Shown one piece after another: positions 1-7,618 of a DNA stretch of 36,483 bases (position 1 is its first letter; the number at the start of each line of letters is the position of its first letter). Under the pieces are notes generated by a model, which saw only the letters and a program-made list of their open reading frames with translations, searched no databases and was not told the origin of the DNA. Made by a program: the position numbers and the translations under genes. Source of the DNA: a virus; IMG/VR virus record IMGVR_UViG_3300023223_000712, positions 1 to 36,483 of that record; one strand, 5' to 3'.

Positions 1-1
1 T

Positions 2-49
2 AATCCTTCTACCTTCACATTGAAAAGCGCAGTGATAGACAATGAATAG
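2..49 (+). CDS. 3' end of the giant LamG/DUF2341 adhesin gene (duplicate of 36341-36388)
   Basis: The sixteen codons ending in TAG at 47-49 are the C-terminus of the 1096-residue protein described at 33098-36388. They appear here only because the window repeats its ends. This is not an independent gene. Confidence 0.95.
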   Translation, partial: NPSTFTLKSAVIDNE

Positions 50-58
50 CATGATTAC

Positions 59-84
59 AACTATAATTTTTATAACTTATAGTT
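59..84. promoter_or_regulatory. Inverted repeat between adhesin gene and 747-aa virion gene
   Basis: Perfect 8-bp arms AACTATAA (59-66) and TTATAGTT (77-84) enclose a 10-nt spacer. The repeat sits 10 bp after the adhesin stop codon and 35 bp before the next start. It could act as a stem-loop at a transcript end or as a protein-binding site at the promoter of the next gene. A TATA-like TTTTATTACAATA (about 83-95) follows it. Confidence 0.45.
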
Positions 85-118
85 TTATTACAATAAATCA
101 AGGAGTAAATGATAAAGT

Positions 119-2362
119 ATGGTAAATATTGATGCAGTAGTAGCAATTGGTGATCTTTTAGAAGCAGATACACAACCTTCTGATGGAGTAGCAGTAGATC
201 AAGATGGTAAAACAAGAAAAATCACAGATCCCGAAACCTATGGAGTAGGAGAGTTTCCAATAAACTCATTATCAGATTTTACTACTCCTGTATCAAGTGT
301 TATTCTTTTAGATACTGCTAAACTATACAGACAACAGGCAGAACTAGTGCTAGTAACTGCTAGATTTGAATTTCCAGCAGACAGCACAATATCCTGGCTC
401 ATTGCAAATAATGCAATAAACCAACTACTCTTTGATTTGAATAGTACAGCTCTTTTCTCAGGTAATGGTGCAGGCGCAGGTTCACCAATTATTACATTCT
501 TCTTTAGAGATACACCAGTTATTGCAATAGGTACAAACCAAACATTTGTTGACTTTATCGGTAAATTATCCACTAGTGCATCTAATTTCTTGTATGAAAA
601 AGGTGGAATATTCAACTTTGAGAATTTAGGTAACTTGGAATTATTCAATAATGTGCAAATCGCTGATCAAGATATTGCTAATTATGTAAAAGGATTCAAA
701 TTAAAAAACAATGAAATAGTCACCATAAAAAATATGAACATTACAGGCAAAGCAGGCAACGATGATGTTTTCGTTAGTATTGAAGGATCTCTTAGTAAAA
801 AAATAACAATCAAAGATTTGGAACTAAAATTAAATGATACAGATGCAATAATAAATATCAAACCTGATATTGCAGATGATGCTAATGTAGTAATTAGTAA
901 CGTAATTCATGAAGGTGGAAACAGTAAATTTTTCAAGAAAAAAGCAGAAGCACCATTTAGTGCAACTGCTGCTCATGACGTGGCAAGCCTTGTTATCCTT
1001 CCAGTTGTTAATGATGGTGGAAATGCTGCATTTGTCGGCACTAATCTTTCAGAAGTATTTGACAATGATCTTGTTACTCATGTAAGTTCTAGTGAGCCTA
1101 GCTATAATGTAGCAAATTATGAAGTGTTTGGGCGTAGTGGTGTAAAGTATAATCTACGTCACCCAATCACCAAAGTACCAATAGCTTTTGCAGGTGATCC
1201 ATCAATATATCCAATAGCAAGCACAACAAAAACTAGAGTAACAGCAGCTAGAACTACAGGCCTAGCTAGTGGCATCTATGTTGATCTAAAATTAGATAAT
1301 TATACTCCAGCAAAAATAAGTGGGCCTGTACTATCGACTCAATTCGATCTTAGTATTCCTTTTACTGGTCCATCAGAAGCAGGTGAATATGAAGCAGAAA
1401 TTGGTGATATTACAGCAGTAGCAGATGCAGGTGCAGTTAATGCCATTGCATCAGTTAGTACATCAGGTGATGCAGTATTTGATAAGGGCAGCGCATTAGT
1501 CAATGTACAAGATGGTGATATTATGGTTCATTCAACATTTACACCCGAAGTAGCTTACAATGTTACAGGAATCGTACTAGGAAAAACAGCAAATACATAC
1601 AGACTATTATTAGCTGATGGCTCAGTTTTACAATCAACAGGTACAACAGATTCAGGCTCAGGTAAAGTATCACTCACACAATTTACCAGCAGATCACATA
1701 ATCAACCAGTAGGCAAACCAATTAAAGTAATCACTGAAAATTACCCTGATTTAACAGGTTCTATTAGATCAATTGGTGCTGAAACTTCACCTAGTACATT
1801 TACAATGAGAACTATATTTATCTCAGGCTCAGGCAGTGATACAGGAACCTGGAATACTAACTCTTTAGATCATACAGATCCGAGAGTAAACGTATCTAAT
1901 TCATCTAATTCTTCATCAAAGAATATCATTACAGTAAAGGTATTGCAAAATACATCAATCAGTTTCACTCCTACTACTAGTTTTGCTCCTTATGACGTTG
2001 GAGTAGGTGGTTCAATAGTTGGTAAAGGTGTGCAGCGTTGGCAGTTAATTGATGCTCAAAAGATGAGAATTAGATACATCGGATTAACACCATTTGACGG
2101 TATGTGTAACATGGTACAAACTCTATTATCAAACGGATCAGAAACTCATACATTCACTATGAGAAAATTTGCAGGTGGTATAGGTACAGGTGTCACTTTT
2201 GAAGAAGAATCAGGGCCAGTACAACTTAACGCAGAAATTGTTGTACCATACAATGCAGAAGTGCAAGCAGTATTTGGTGATGAATTTGAACCAAATGTAA
2301 AACAGGCATCAGGTACTAATCCACTTAATGTAAGAAACGTATCATTCACATTTGAGGAATAA
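119..2362 (+). CDS. Large beta-rich virion protein, probable fibre or spike (747 aa)
   Basis: I do not recognise a named family. The protein is rich in Thr, Ser, Gly, Val and Asn, with alternating short hydrophobic strands, few Cys, and no signal peptide or membrane segment, which is typical of phage fibre or spike proteins. Residues about 170-290 have a repetitive strand-turn pattern with NLELFNNVQI-like runs that could form a beta-helix. The C-terminal part ends in a compact beta domain. The gene follows the giant capsid-side adhesin in the same direction and precedes small membrane proteins, so it belongs to the late structural block. The ATG at 119 was chosen because the ATG at 109 is followed by an early stop. 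An AGGAG sequence lies at 101-105, rather far (13 nt) from the start. It could be a head fibre, a receptor-binding spike or an enzyme-less adhesin. Confidence 0.85.
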   Translation: MVNIDAVVAIGDLLEADTQPSDGVAVDQDGKTRKITDPETYGVGEFPINSLSDFTTPVSSVILLDTAKLYRQQAELVLVTARFEFPADSTISWLIANNAINQLLFDLNSTALFSGNGAGAGSPIITFFFRDTPVIAIGTNQTFVDFIGKLSTSASNFLYEKGGIFNFENLGNLELFNNVQIADQDIANYVKGFKLKNNEIVTIKNMNITGKAGNDDVFVSIEGSLSKKITIKDLELKLNDTDAIINIKPDIADDANVVISNVIHEGGNSKFFKKKAEAPFSATAAHDVASLVILPVVNDGGNAAFVGTNLSEVFDNDLVTHVSSSEPSYNVANYEVFGRSGVKYNLRHPITKVPIAFAGDPSIYPIASTTKTRVTAARTTGLASGIYVDLKLDNYTPAKISGPVLSTQFDLSIPFTGPSEAGEYEAEIGDITAVADAGAVNAIASVSTSGDAVFDKGSALVNVQDGDIMVHSTFTPEVAYNVTGIVLGKTANTYRLLLADGSVLQSTGTTDSGSGKVSLTQFTSRSHNQPVGKPIKVITENYPDLTGSIRSIGAETSPSTFTMRTIFISGSGSDTGTWNTNSLDHTDPRVNVSNSSNSSSKNIITVKVLQNTSISFTPTTSFAPYDVGVGGSIVGKGVQRWQLIDAQKMRIRYIGLTPFDGMCNMVQTLLSNGSETHTFTMRKFAGGIGTGVTFEEESGPVQLNAEIVVPYNAEVQAVFGDEFEPNVKQASGTNPLNVRNVSFTFEE

Positions 2363-2369
2363 TAATAAA

Positions 2370-2684
2370 ATGGGATTACCTAAAGTCTGCAGTGAAAAAT
2401 CATTCAAAGTAGCTACTGGTTCAACAATTACCACTGTTATTATTGCACTTTTGGCAGTGTTACAACCAGGCATCAATGCTAATGCTGATGATCTCATGGC
2501 AATCAATGATAAAATTAACCAAATAGACAAAACAACTGCAACAGCAATAGCAGTATCAAATGAACGCTTTATACAAATTGCAAGAGATCAGGCCCACACA
2601 AAAGACAACACCAAAATGATTTATGACAAACTAGATGATCTATACATCATTGTTTGTTCACATAATGAGTTTAATTGTACTTAA
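2370..2684 (+). CDS. Small membrane-anchored helical protein (104 aa)
   Basis: The ATG at 2370 is preferred over an in-frame TTG at 2352 that lies inside the end of the preceding gene. One hydrophobic segment (about residues 17-34, TTVIIALLAVL) is followed by a polar, probably coiled-coil helix with regular Ile/Leu spacing and a short Cys-containing tail. It lies 7 bp after the 747-aa gene and is presumably co-transcribed. A single membrane segment plus a helical domain is compatible with a holin-like or spanin-like accessory, or a virion protein, but no family is recognised. Confidence 0.65.
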   Translation: MGLPKVCSEKSFKVATGSTITTVIIALLAVLQPGINANADDLMAINDKINQIDKTTATAIAVSNERFIQIARDQAHTKDNTKMIYDKLDDLYIIVCSHNEFNCT

Positions 2685-2694
2685 TTTTAAATAT
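2685..2694 (+). promoter_or_regulatory. TATA-like box for the 2716 gene
   Basis: TTTTAAATAT is centred about 26 nt before the ATG at 2716, the distance expected for an archaeal leaderless transcript. It overlaps the stop codon region of the preceding gene. Confidence 0.6.
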
Positions 2695-2715
2695 GGTTTC
2701 ATAATTCATAATTTC

Positions 2716-2877
2716 ATGCCTAATGATAGCGAACAGATCAAAAATTTTGCTCTAATTGGAATTGCATTAAATACTGCAGCAGTTGAAGCAGTAGACTCAA
2801 ACCAAGCCAAAGCAAAAAAGCTACTAAATGAAGTGATAGACAGAACAAAAGTGATGATTTCACAACTATCACCATAA
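2716..2877 (+). CDS. Small helical protein (53 aa)
   Basis: The ATG at 2716 is chosen because it lies the right distance from TTTTAAATAT at 2685-2694. An upstream in-frame start at 2635 would overlap the previous gene by 50 bp. The product is a single amphipathic helical protein rich in Ala, Lys, Ile and Leu, with no Cys and no clear membrane segment. No family is recognised. A run of eight T (2881-2888) just after the stop is a plausible terminator. Confidence 0.6.
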   Translation: MPNDSEQIKNFALIGIALNTAAVEAVDSNQAKAKKLLNEVIDRTKVMISQLSP

Positions 2878-2880
2878 TCA

Positions 2881-2888
2881 TTTTTTTT
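2881..2888 (+). terminator. T-run after the 53-aa gene
   Basis: Eight consecutive T bases lie four bases after the stop codon, as in archaeal oligo-T terminators. The next promoter begins immediately afterwards. Confidence 0.45.
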
Positions 2889-2896
2889 AAAATAAA

Positions 2897-2908
2897 TCTA
2901 TAAATATC
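2897..2908 (+). promoter_or_regulatory. TATA box for the 2928 gene
   Basis: TCTATAAATATC is centred about 25 nt before the ATG at 2928. This is a textbook archaeal TATA box for a leaderless mRNA. Confidence 0.7.
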
Positions 2909-2927
2909 AATTTTATCTCAAATTATT

Positions 2928-3479
2928 ATGAGCTTAAAAACTCTCAATTCAAAAAAATGGACAGCAGCAACTTTTGCTGGTACAATCACTACACTAGTTT
3001 TGTTTGTACTTAATGCACTAGGTATTACAGCAATACCACAAGAAACAATATACCCAATGATCTTGATGGTGGTTTCAATGTTTGTAACAGGTGCAGCAAA
3101 TAAGCACAGTAAAAGAAAAGCTGAAACTGAACAGAAAAAAATCATTATACATGATGATGTAAAATCATTTAGTGGTGACGGTTGGTTTAGTGTTGCAGAA
3201 TTTAAGAAAAGTGCAACACATGGTAATGTAATAGAGCATGGCACAAAGCTCTTGACTATATCATCTGATAAAGTAAGATCATACCTCACTGTAATACTAC
3301 GTGATGCAAACCAAAATGTGTTAATGATTGATCAAGGCTCTGCAGGCAAACCATGCAGACTGAAACTAGCTGATAGAACTGGCAAAGATTTACCCAAAGG
3401 CAACTACAGTTTGGTTGTTCAAGGTGACTATGGATCAAGTGATGCAGTGCGTGTAACTGATCAATTCAGCATCAACTAA
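2928..3479 (+). CDS. Two-membrane-segment protein with C-terminal beta domain (183 aa); holin candidate
   Basis: The N-terminal third has two hydrophobic segments (about residues 13-33 and 40-58) separated by a short polar turn, then a strongly basic stretch (KHSKRKAE). Residues about 68-183 form a soluble beta-rich domain. Two closely spaced membrane helices followed by charge resemble small phage holins, but the extra domain of about 115 residues is not usual for one, so a membrane-anchored host-interaction protein is equally possible. The gene has its own TATA box and is followed by a T-run, so it looks like a single-gene transcript at the end of the fibre block. Confidence 0.75.
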   Translation: MSLKTLNSKKWTAATFAGTITTLVLFVLNALGITAIPQETIYPMILMVVSMFVTGAANKHSKRKAETEQKKIIIHDDVKSFSGDGWFSVAEFKKSATHGNVIEHGTKLLTISSDKVRSYLTVILRDANQNVLMIDQGSAGKPCRLKLADRTGKDLPKGNYSLVVQGDYGSSDAVRVTDQFSIN

Positions 3480-3480
3480 A

Positions 3481-3498
3481 TCTTTTTTTCTTTTTTTT
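3481..3498 (+). terminator. T-rich terminator after the 183-aa gene
   Basis: TCTTTTTTTCTTTTTTTT begins two bases after the stop codon and has two T-runs of 7 and 8. It runs directly into the TATA-like sequence of the next transcript. Confidence 0.6.
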
Positions 3499-3510
3499 AA
3501 ATATTTATTA
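3496..3510 (+). promoter_or_regulatory. TATA-like box for a candidate non-coding RNA
   Basis: TTTAAATATTTATTA sits after the T-run. Its second half is centred about 26 nt before base 3532, where a foldable, more GC-rich segment begins. No start codon of a long reading frame lies at the expected distance. Confidence 0.4.
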
Positions 3511-3531
3511 ATGAACTGTTTTATGTTAATC

Positions 3532-3614
3532 TGGGTTAATACGCATAGTGTAATATTCATGAGTTGCGTGCAGTAGTAGATGTCTTTGCAAGGACAAAAA
3601 CTAGAAATGGCCCA
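3532..3614 (+). ncRNA. Candidate structured RNA with three-stem fold
   Basis: This segment between two genes can pair as an outer stem TGGGTTA (3532-3538) with TGGCCCA (3608-3614, two G-U pairs), an inner hairpin ACGCA (3541-3545) with TGCGT (3565-3569), and a hairpin GTCTT-TGCA-AGGAC (3582-3595, one G-U pair). It is more GC-rich than its flanks, is preceded by a TATA-like box at RNA-gene distance, and has no long reading frame. It does not fit a tRNA cloverleaf. The fold was found by eye without energy calculation. Confidence 0.4.
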
Positions 3615-3630
3615 CGATTTAATTTTATAT

Positions 3631-3640
3631 TTTAAAATTT
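3631..3640 (+). promoter_or_regulatory. TATA-like box for the 3667 gene
   Basis: TTTAAAATTT is centred about 31 nt before the ATG at 3667, leaving at most a very short leader. It probably opens the connector-tail operon. Confidence 0.55.
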
Positions 3641-3666
3641 ATTAACATTAACCAATCATACCAATC

Positions 3667-4080
3667 ATGTCTTTACCATTAACTGAAATGCTAGTAGGTT
3701 CATTTCTAACAAAAGCAGAACGGATAAAATCAATTAGAGAATTAGCATTATCAATAAAAACTGAAACGTTACCTGATGATGATATCAACAAAATTGCAGT
3801 GAGAAAAGATAGAAGGGTTTTCAATCTCACTGCCAAATCTGATTGGACTGACACAGATGAAAAATTCCCACTAGTAATTGATGCATCAAACTGTTACACA
3901 GCTATAGAAATCCTAATGGGAGTGGCAACACCAGATGCACTATCAGAAGCAGATGCTTTAACACTAAAAGCCAATGAAACAATCAAAGAGATTAATGATC
4001 AATCACCACTTGCCATTACAAATGAAACACTAACAACAGAAGGCATTGGCAGCAGTAACAACAAAGGACACTTCAATTAA
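3667..4080 (+). CDS. Probable head-tail connector/adaptor protein (137 aa)
   Basis: The protein is mainly helical in its N-terminal part and has no Cys or signal peptide. A size of 137 aa and a place just ahead of the tail terminator and tail tube genes match the adaptor (gp6/gp15-like) proteins that join the portal to the tail in HK97- and SPP1-type phages. There is no recognisable signature motif, so the call is from position and size. The stop lies 5 bp before the next gene, indicating one operon. Confidence 0.6.
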   Translation: MSLPLTEMLVGSFLTKAERIKSIRELALSIKTETLPDDDINKIAVRKDRRVFNLTAKSDWTDTDEKFPLVIDASNCYTAIEILMGVATPDALSEADALTLKANETIKEINDQSPLAITNETLTTEGIGSSNNKGHFN

Positions 4081-4085
4081 TTATA

Positions 4086-4631
4086 ATGTCAGCAGTAACA
4101 TACAACTATCTAGTAGGAACATTTGAAGATCCAGCAGAGTCAATTAGAAAATTCATTTATGACAATTGGATCATAGCAAACACTGACAATGTAAAGCCAA
4201 AAATGTATTCACCACTAGGCTTTGATACCTCAGTGGCATCAACTGTAACTGCAAAAGAGCATAGACACGCAGACTGGAACAAGCCAAAGACAGGTGACTT
4301 TATCAGATTCACATTATTCAATACAGAAGAAGTTGATGCAGCTAGTTTATCAAACAACATATCACGTGCATATTGGAATGTTTCAGTTGATGTGTTTGCT
4401 GTAAATTCTTACAGACTAGTACTATTCATGCAAGAAATTGAAAATGTAATGTTTAAACATTTGACAAATACAATTAATCGAATCAACAAAACCAATGGCC
4501 AAGCAAGCGCCATTGCATCAATTAAAAAACAGGTGTTTGTCTGGTCACCAATTGGTGCATACTTTGACACTGGAATTATTAGGGGAAAAAATACCGTTAT
4601 TGGTTGCACCATTGAAAAAGTGCTAAGTTAA
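4086..4631 (+). CDS. Probable tail terminator / tail completion protein (181 aa)
   Basis: The pattern is an N-terminal helix, a basic loop rich in His and Trp, a strand pair, a long helix around residues 120-140 and a C-terminal strand. This mixed alpha-beta layout is seen in gpU-like tail terminators. Gene order connector, this gene, tail tube supports it. Such a protein would cap the tail tube and dock it on the connector. The family call is inferred from order and predicted secondary structure, not from a motif. Confidence 0.6.
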   Translation: MSAVTYNYLVGTFEDPAESIRKFIYDNWIIANTDNVKPKMYSPLGFDTSVASTVTAKEHRHADWNKPKTGDFIRFTLFNTEEVDAASLSNNISRAYWNVSVDVFAVNSYRLVLFMQEIENVMFKHLTNTINRINKTNGQASAIASIKKQVFVWSPIGAYFDTGIIRGKNTVIGCTIEKVLS

Positions 4632-4668
4632 TGTTATAAACCACTATGCCATCTAAAATAGTAACAAA

Positions 4669-5034
4669 ATGATCAGTCATTCTAAATTAATTCTACTAAA
4701 AAGAACAGAGCTAGAATCATTGCTAGCTAAAAATAACATTTACCAGCCAAAAGGCATGATTGATGAATCACTAATTGATTTCTGTACATCTAGATTGCAT
4801 GGTATTGAGTTTATCCACATTGATGAGCAAATAAAGGATGGAAAAATTATACAAATACTGCAAAAACCAAAGCCACCTGTACCTGGTGAAAAATGCCCAC
4901 ACTGCAGCAACGCAGAATTGAGATTTTACAATGTACCAAAAGATACAGCTTATTATGGTTTCAAGCAATGTGGTTTTTGTGGCATTGTACTTACACCAGA
5001 AGAAATAAAAAAACTAGGAGCTAATACAAAGTAA
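4669..5034 (+). CDS. Zinc-ribbon protein inside the tail operon (121 aa)
   Basis: The C-terminal half holds two Cys pairs, CPHC (about residues 76-79) and CGFC (about 102-105), separated by about 22 residues, the arrangement of a zinc ribbon. The N-terminal half is helical with a proline-rich linker before the zinc knuckle. A tiny reading frame of eight codons (4646-4672) ends in TGA overlapping this ATG, which could couple translation. It lies 1 bp before the tail tube gene. It may be a minor tail or neck component, or a regulator of late genes. No named family is recognised. Confidence 0.75.
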   Translation: MISHSKLILLKRTELESLLAKNNIYQPKGMIDESLIDFCTSRLHGIEFIHIDEQIKDGKIIQILQKPKPPVPGEKCPHCSNAELRFYNVPKDTAYYGFKQCGFCGIVLTPEEIKKLGANTK

Positions 5035-5035
5035 T

Positions 5036-5977
5036 ATGGCTGCACAAAAACTAATCACTCAACGTAATACAAAGAAACACCCACAATATGTTGTAGAAGG
5101 AATGACAGCAGCAACATATGGCATAATACCTGCAACACCAACTGCAAAAGCATTGGGCATTAATGCAATTATAATTAACAACAGTGATCCTATTGCAGTT
5201 GAACAGGTTGAAGCAGGCAAATTTGACAGATCAAAGAAAAACAAAATTTCTGAAAATGTATCTATAACAATAAGATACAACATGACAAAATCAGTAAACG
5301 ACACAGACACATTACTATCAATTGGTAATACTGTAACATTCCCAACATACAGTGCAAAAACACCAGATGAATCAAGAGTATATTTCGATTCATATATCGA
5401 TAATTCTAACGTAGAAATTTATAGAACTTTTCTAGGTTGCAAAGTCACTAGCTGGACCTACACAATAGACAGAGCTGGCTATGTAACAATGGAAATCAAT
5501 TATTTTTGCAAACTAGCTATTGAAAACTCAACAGTACCAACAGGTGTTGGTTCAACAACAATCACATTTGTTACTACTGCATTAACTGATGATGCATACA
5601 AACATGGTGATGCAGGTGCAACACCATTTACTTATGATGCTGTTGCAAAATCATTTTCAACCATCACAATCACATGCACCATCACAGAAGCGCCACAAGA
5701 TGCAATTGGAACAGAAACAGCATTAAACGTGACACCAACAACCAGAAGGATCACAGGATCAATATCATTATACAAATTAGGTAATGCATTTCAGGTTAAT
5801 GCACTAGCACTAACACCCGAACCTGCAGTTTATACCTTTGACAGCTCAGCAGCAAGCACAATGACATTCACAGACTTTTTATTTTTACCATCAAACGAAG
5901 AATTTTCAGGTGATGATGCAACAGCATTAATGGAAATCAAAAGCTTTGAAGCAGATGCGCTGGTAATAGCAATTTAG
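5036..5977 (+). CDS. Major tail protein (tail tube), 313 aa
   Basis: The protein is beta-rich, with many Thr, Ser and Ala, no Cys pair and no signal peptide. Its length matches tail tube subunits carrying an extra C-terminal domain (residues about 190-313, strand-rich, Ig-like in pattern). It lies directly before the tail assembly chaperone with its frameshift, the almost invariant position of the tube gene in siphovirus-like genomes. Non-contractile morphology is inferred because no sheath gene is seen. The start codon is 2 bp after the preceding stop. Confidence 0.75.
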   Translation: MAAQKLITQRNTKKHPQYVVEGMTAATYGIIPATPTAKALGINAIIINNSDPIAVEQVEAGKFDRSKKNKISENVSITIRYNMTKSVNDTDTLLSIGNTVTFPTYSAKTPDESRVYFDSYIDNSNVEIYRTFLGCKVTSWTYTIDRAGYVTMEINYFCKLAIENSTVPTGVGSTTITFVTTALTDDAYKHGDAGATPFTYDAVAKSFSTITITCTITEAPQDAIGTETALNVTPTTRRITGSISLYKLGNAFQVNALALTPEPAVYTFDSSAASTMTFTDFLFLPSNEEFSGDDATALMEIKSFEADALVIAI

Positions 5978-5981
5978 ATGT

Positions 5982-6682
5982 GTGATAATTATGGAAAAAA
6001 AATCACCCAAAACAACTGAAACTGTTGAACAAATCAAGACAAATGTATCAAAATCATCTGAAAAAATCAAACAAGACAAATTAAAGAATGAAGCACTAGA
6101 AAAATTAACAACAGAAATTAATGAATACACAAAAAACCCTGATATTGGTGTTGATTATGACAAATTACACTGCTACATTCACAATCACAGATGGCATATC
6201 AAATCAAATGCACATATCAGCTCAATTAGAAATTCAATAAGAGATTGGTACATAGAATTATTGGAATTGCCATCACAAATTAAAACATCATTAGACGTGT
6301 ACAAAATTCAACCACAATTTGATGCACTATCAAAAAAAATACTTGAAACTGGACTATCAGATTTTGATTATGACAAAGAAGCTGATGATCCTGAGCTTGG
6401 ACCTGTTGCATTAAAACTATTGGCACAGGAATTAGCAGCTTTTTTAGTGGTAAGGGGTGGCAAGGTCGCAGCTACGCACTCAAAGATGCTGCAGAAACAG
6501 GCTCTATTAGAGCATTTGAACGATTAAAATTTTACCCTGACTTATCTAAAAAATTTGATGTTACAATCTACTTTAGGAATGGTTATGGCAATCTCTTTGA
6601 ATGTCACAAGTTTGTTTTTAACAAAAAAGCAACAAAAGCAGACATGATAGAATACAACATCATATTTGGTTCAATGAAATGA
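5982..6682 (+). CDS. Tail assembly chaperone, short form plus -1 frameshifted long form (G/GT type)
   Basis: The zero frame runs 5982-6527 (181 aa). A classic heptamer T TTT TTA occurs at 6440-6446, in register for -1 slippage (zero-frame codons TTT TTA at 6441-6446). The -1 frame is closed by TGA at 6392-6394 upstream, has no usable start codon, and is open from 6395 to TGA at 6680-6682. The slip would give 155 zero-frame residues plus 78 new ones (SGKGWQG... to ...IFGSMK), about 233 aa. This matches lambda gpG/gpGT: the short form coats the tape measure and the extended form recruits tube subunits. Position between the tail tube and gp10-like and tape measure genes supports this. The long form ends overlapping the next start codon (ATGA). 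The frameshift itself is inferred. Confidence 0.85.
6440..6446 (+). promoter_or_regulatory. Slippery heptamer TTTTTTA for -1 frameshifting
   Basis: T TTT TTA is in the correct zero-frame register inside the tail chaperone gene. Shifted reading gives AGT GGT AAG and so on. A G-rich stretch follows immediately (6447-6460), which could help pausing. I did not resolve a downstream pseudoknot. Confidence 0.8.
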
Positions 6683-7134
6683 GCAGCCCAATCAAAGGCA
6701 AAGTTAACTTCACTGAAATTCAAAAATTTTTTGATGATTTTGAACAAAGAATTGCAACACTGAAAAAAAATGTATTAATCAAAGCTCAAGAATTATTATT
6801 AATCACCATCAAAAGACTAGCACCACGAAACACAGGTACTTATGCTGACTCTTGGATAAATGGCCCAATTACTGACAACAGCATGACCATTGAAACACCA
6901 CTAGGCCAACTATACATGATTTTAGAATTTACTGGTGCTGCAGCACAAAAACGCAGAAGGAAACCACCACAAAAACCCTATGTATTCAAAGATGCATCAG
7001 GCAATACAGTTTTCACATACAAAATTGATTGGCCTGGCTTTGAGAAAATACCACATGCAAGAATTGCTTTGGAGCTAACCATGGAAGAGCTAGGTGATAT
7101 TCTTAAAGAAGAATTTGCTAAAATTTTTAAATAA
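6679..7134 (+). CDS. HK97 gp10-like tail/neck protein (151 aa)
   Basis: The central motif LAPRNTGTYADSW resembles the AP-x-DTG-x-L signature of HK97 gp10-like proteins, which act at the head-tail joint or in tail completion. The C-terminal motif PHARIALE followed by an amphipathic helix also fits that family. Usual length is 110-160 aa. The gene overlaps the end of the frameshifted chaperone by 4 bp. Its position after rather than before the tail tube gene is unusual. A basic patch (KRRRKPP) lies in the middle. Confidence 0.65.
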   Translation: MSSPIKGKVNFTEIQKFFDDFEQRIATLKKNVLIKAQELLLITIKRLAPRNTGTYADSWINGPITDNSMTIETPLGQLYMILEFTGAAAQKRRRKPPQKPYVFKDASGNTVFTYKIDWPGFEKIPHARIALELTMEELGDILKEEFAKIFK

Positions 7135-7177
7135 AAAGGTGGAGGAATTTTTCAAATTTTTTACAATTCAAATTATT

Positions 7178-7618
7178 CTATGGTTTTAAACAATCACGTA
7201 TCACCAAATCATTGTACACTGAATTGATCTCTTTTTCTAAGAGTTTGTTATCTCGAATCATTCTATCAATTCTGTCTTGATCTGGTGTGTTGCTGTTTCT
7301 ATCATCATCTATCATGTTTTGCCTTCGCTCATGCAATGTTATTGTTGCTTCTAGATTCACTTTTCTTTTCTGACATGAATCTTTTGTATATGGCTCAAAA
7401 CCATCATTCCAAGATACAGTACCAATTTCAGGTACAACATTTGCCCAAGCATCTTGCCAATCTATAACCTGGTGTTTTTGTATTTCCTGTGTAACAGGTA
7501 TTGCATCAATTGTTGCAACCTGTTCTGTACCTACATCTTGAACTGCAATAGCTGCTACCATCACACCTACTATGATTATTGCAATAATTGCAATAGGTAT
7601 TGTTTTGCTATTTGACAT
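7178..7618 (-). CDS. Membrane-anchored accessory protein on the opposite strand (146 aa)
   Basis: The start at 7618 (MSNSKTIPIAII) is chosen over an in-frame ATG six codons upstream because a TATA-like CTTAAA (7646-7641) lies 25 nt before it. One hydrophobic segment (about residues 6-26) anchors the protein. The rest is soluble, acidic then highly charged, with two Cys near the middle and end. It interrupts the tail operon, faces the opposite way and has its own operator-flanked promoter, so it looks like a moron: an independently expressed gene, perhaps active when late genes are silent, for example in host surface alteration or superinfection exclusion. Function is unknown. Confidence 0.75.
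   Translation of the reverse strand: MSNSKTIPIAIIAIIIVGVMVAAIAVQDVGTEQVATIDAIPVTQEIQKHQVIDWQDAWANVVPEIGTVSWNDGFEPYTKDSCQKRKVNLEATITLHERRQNMIDDDRNSNTPDQDRIDRMIRDNKLLEKEINSVYNDLVIRDCLKP

Larger units (their letters stand above)
1..144. repeat. Terminal direct repeat, left copy
   Basis: Bases 1-144 are identical to 36340-36483. The last 16 codons of the giant adhesin gene (ending at base 49) and the first bases of the 747-residue virion gene (from 119) lie inside it, so genes read through the junction. This is the overlap expected from a circular assembly of a circularly permuted or circular genome. It could also be a true terminal redundancy, although 144 bp is short for a packaged one. Confidence 0.97.

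Noticed and set aside
2635-2715. Extended start of the 53-aa gene at 2635
   Set aside because: It overlaps the preceding gene by 50 bp, and a TATA box fits the ATG at 2716.
3532-3614. tRNA gene in the 3480-3666 gap
   Set aside because: No T-loop GTTCRA, no 7-bp acceptor with 5-bp T stem, and the hairpin sizes do not match a cloverleaf.
4646-4672. Eight-codon frame before the zinc-ribbon gene as a gene of its own
   Set aside because: It is too short to support as a protein. It is kept only as a possible coupling leader.
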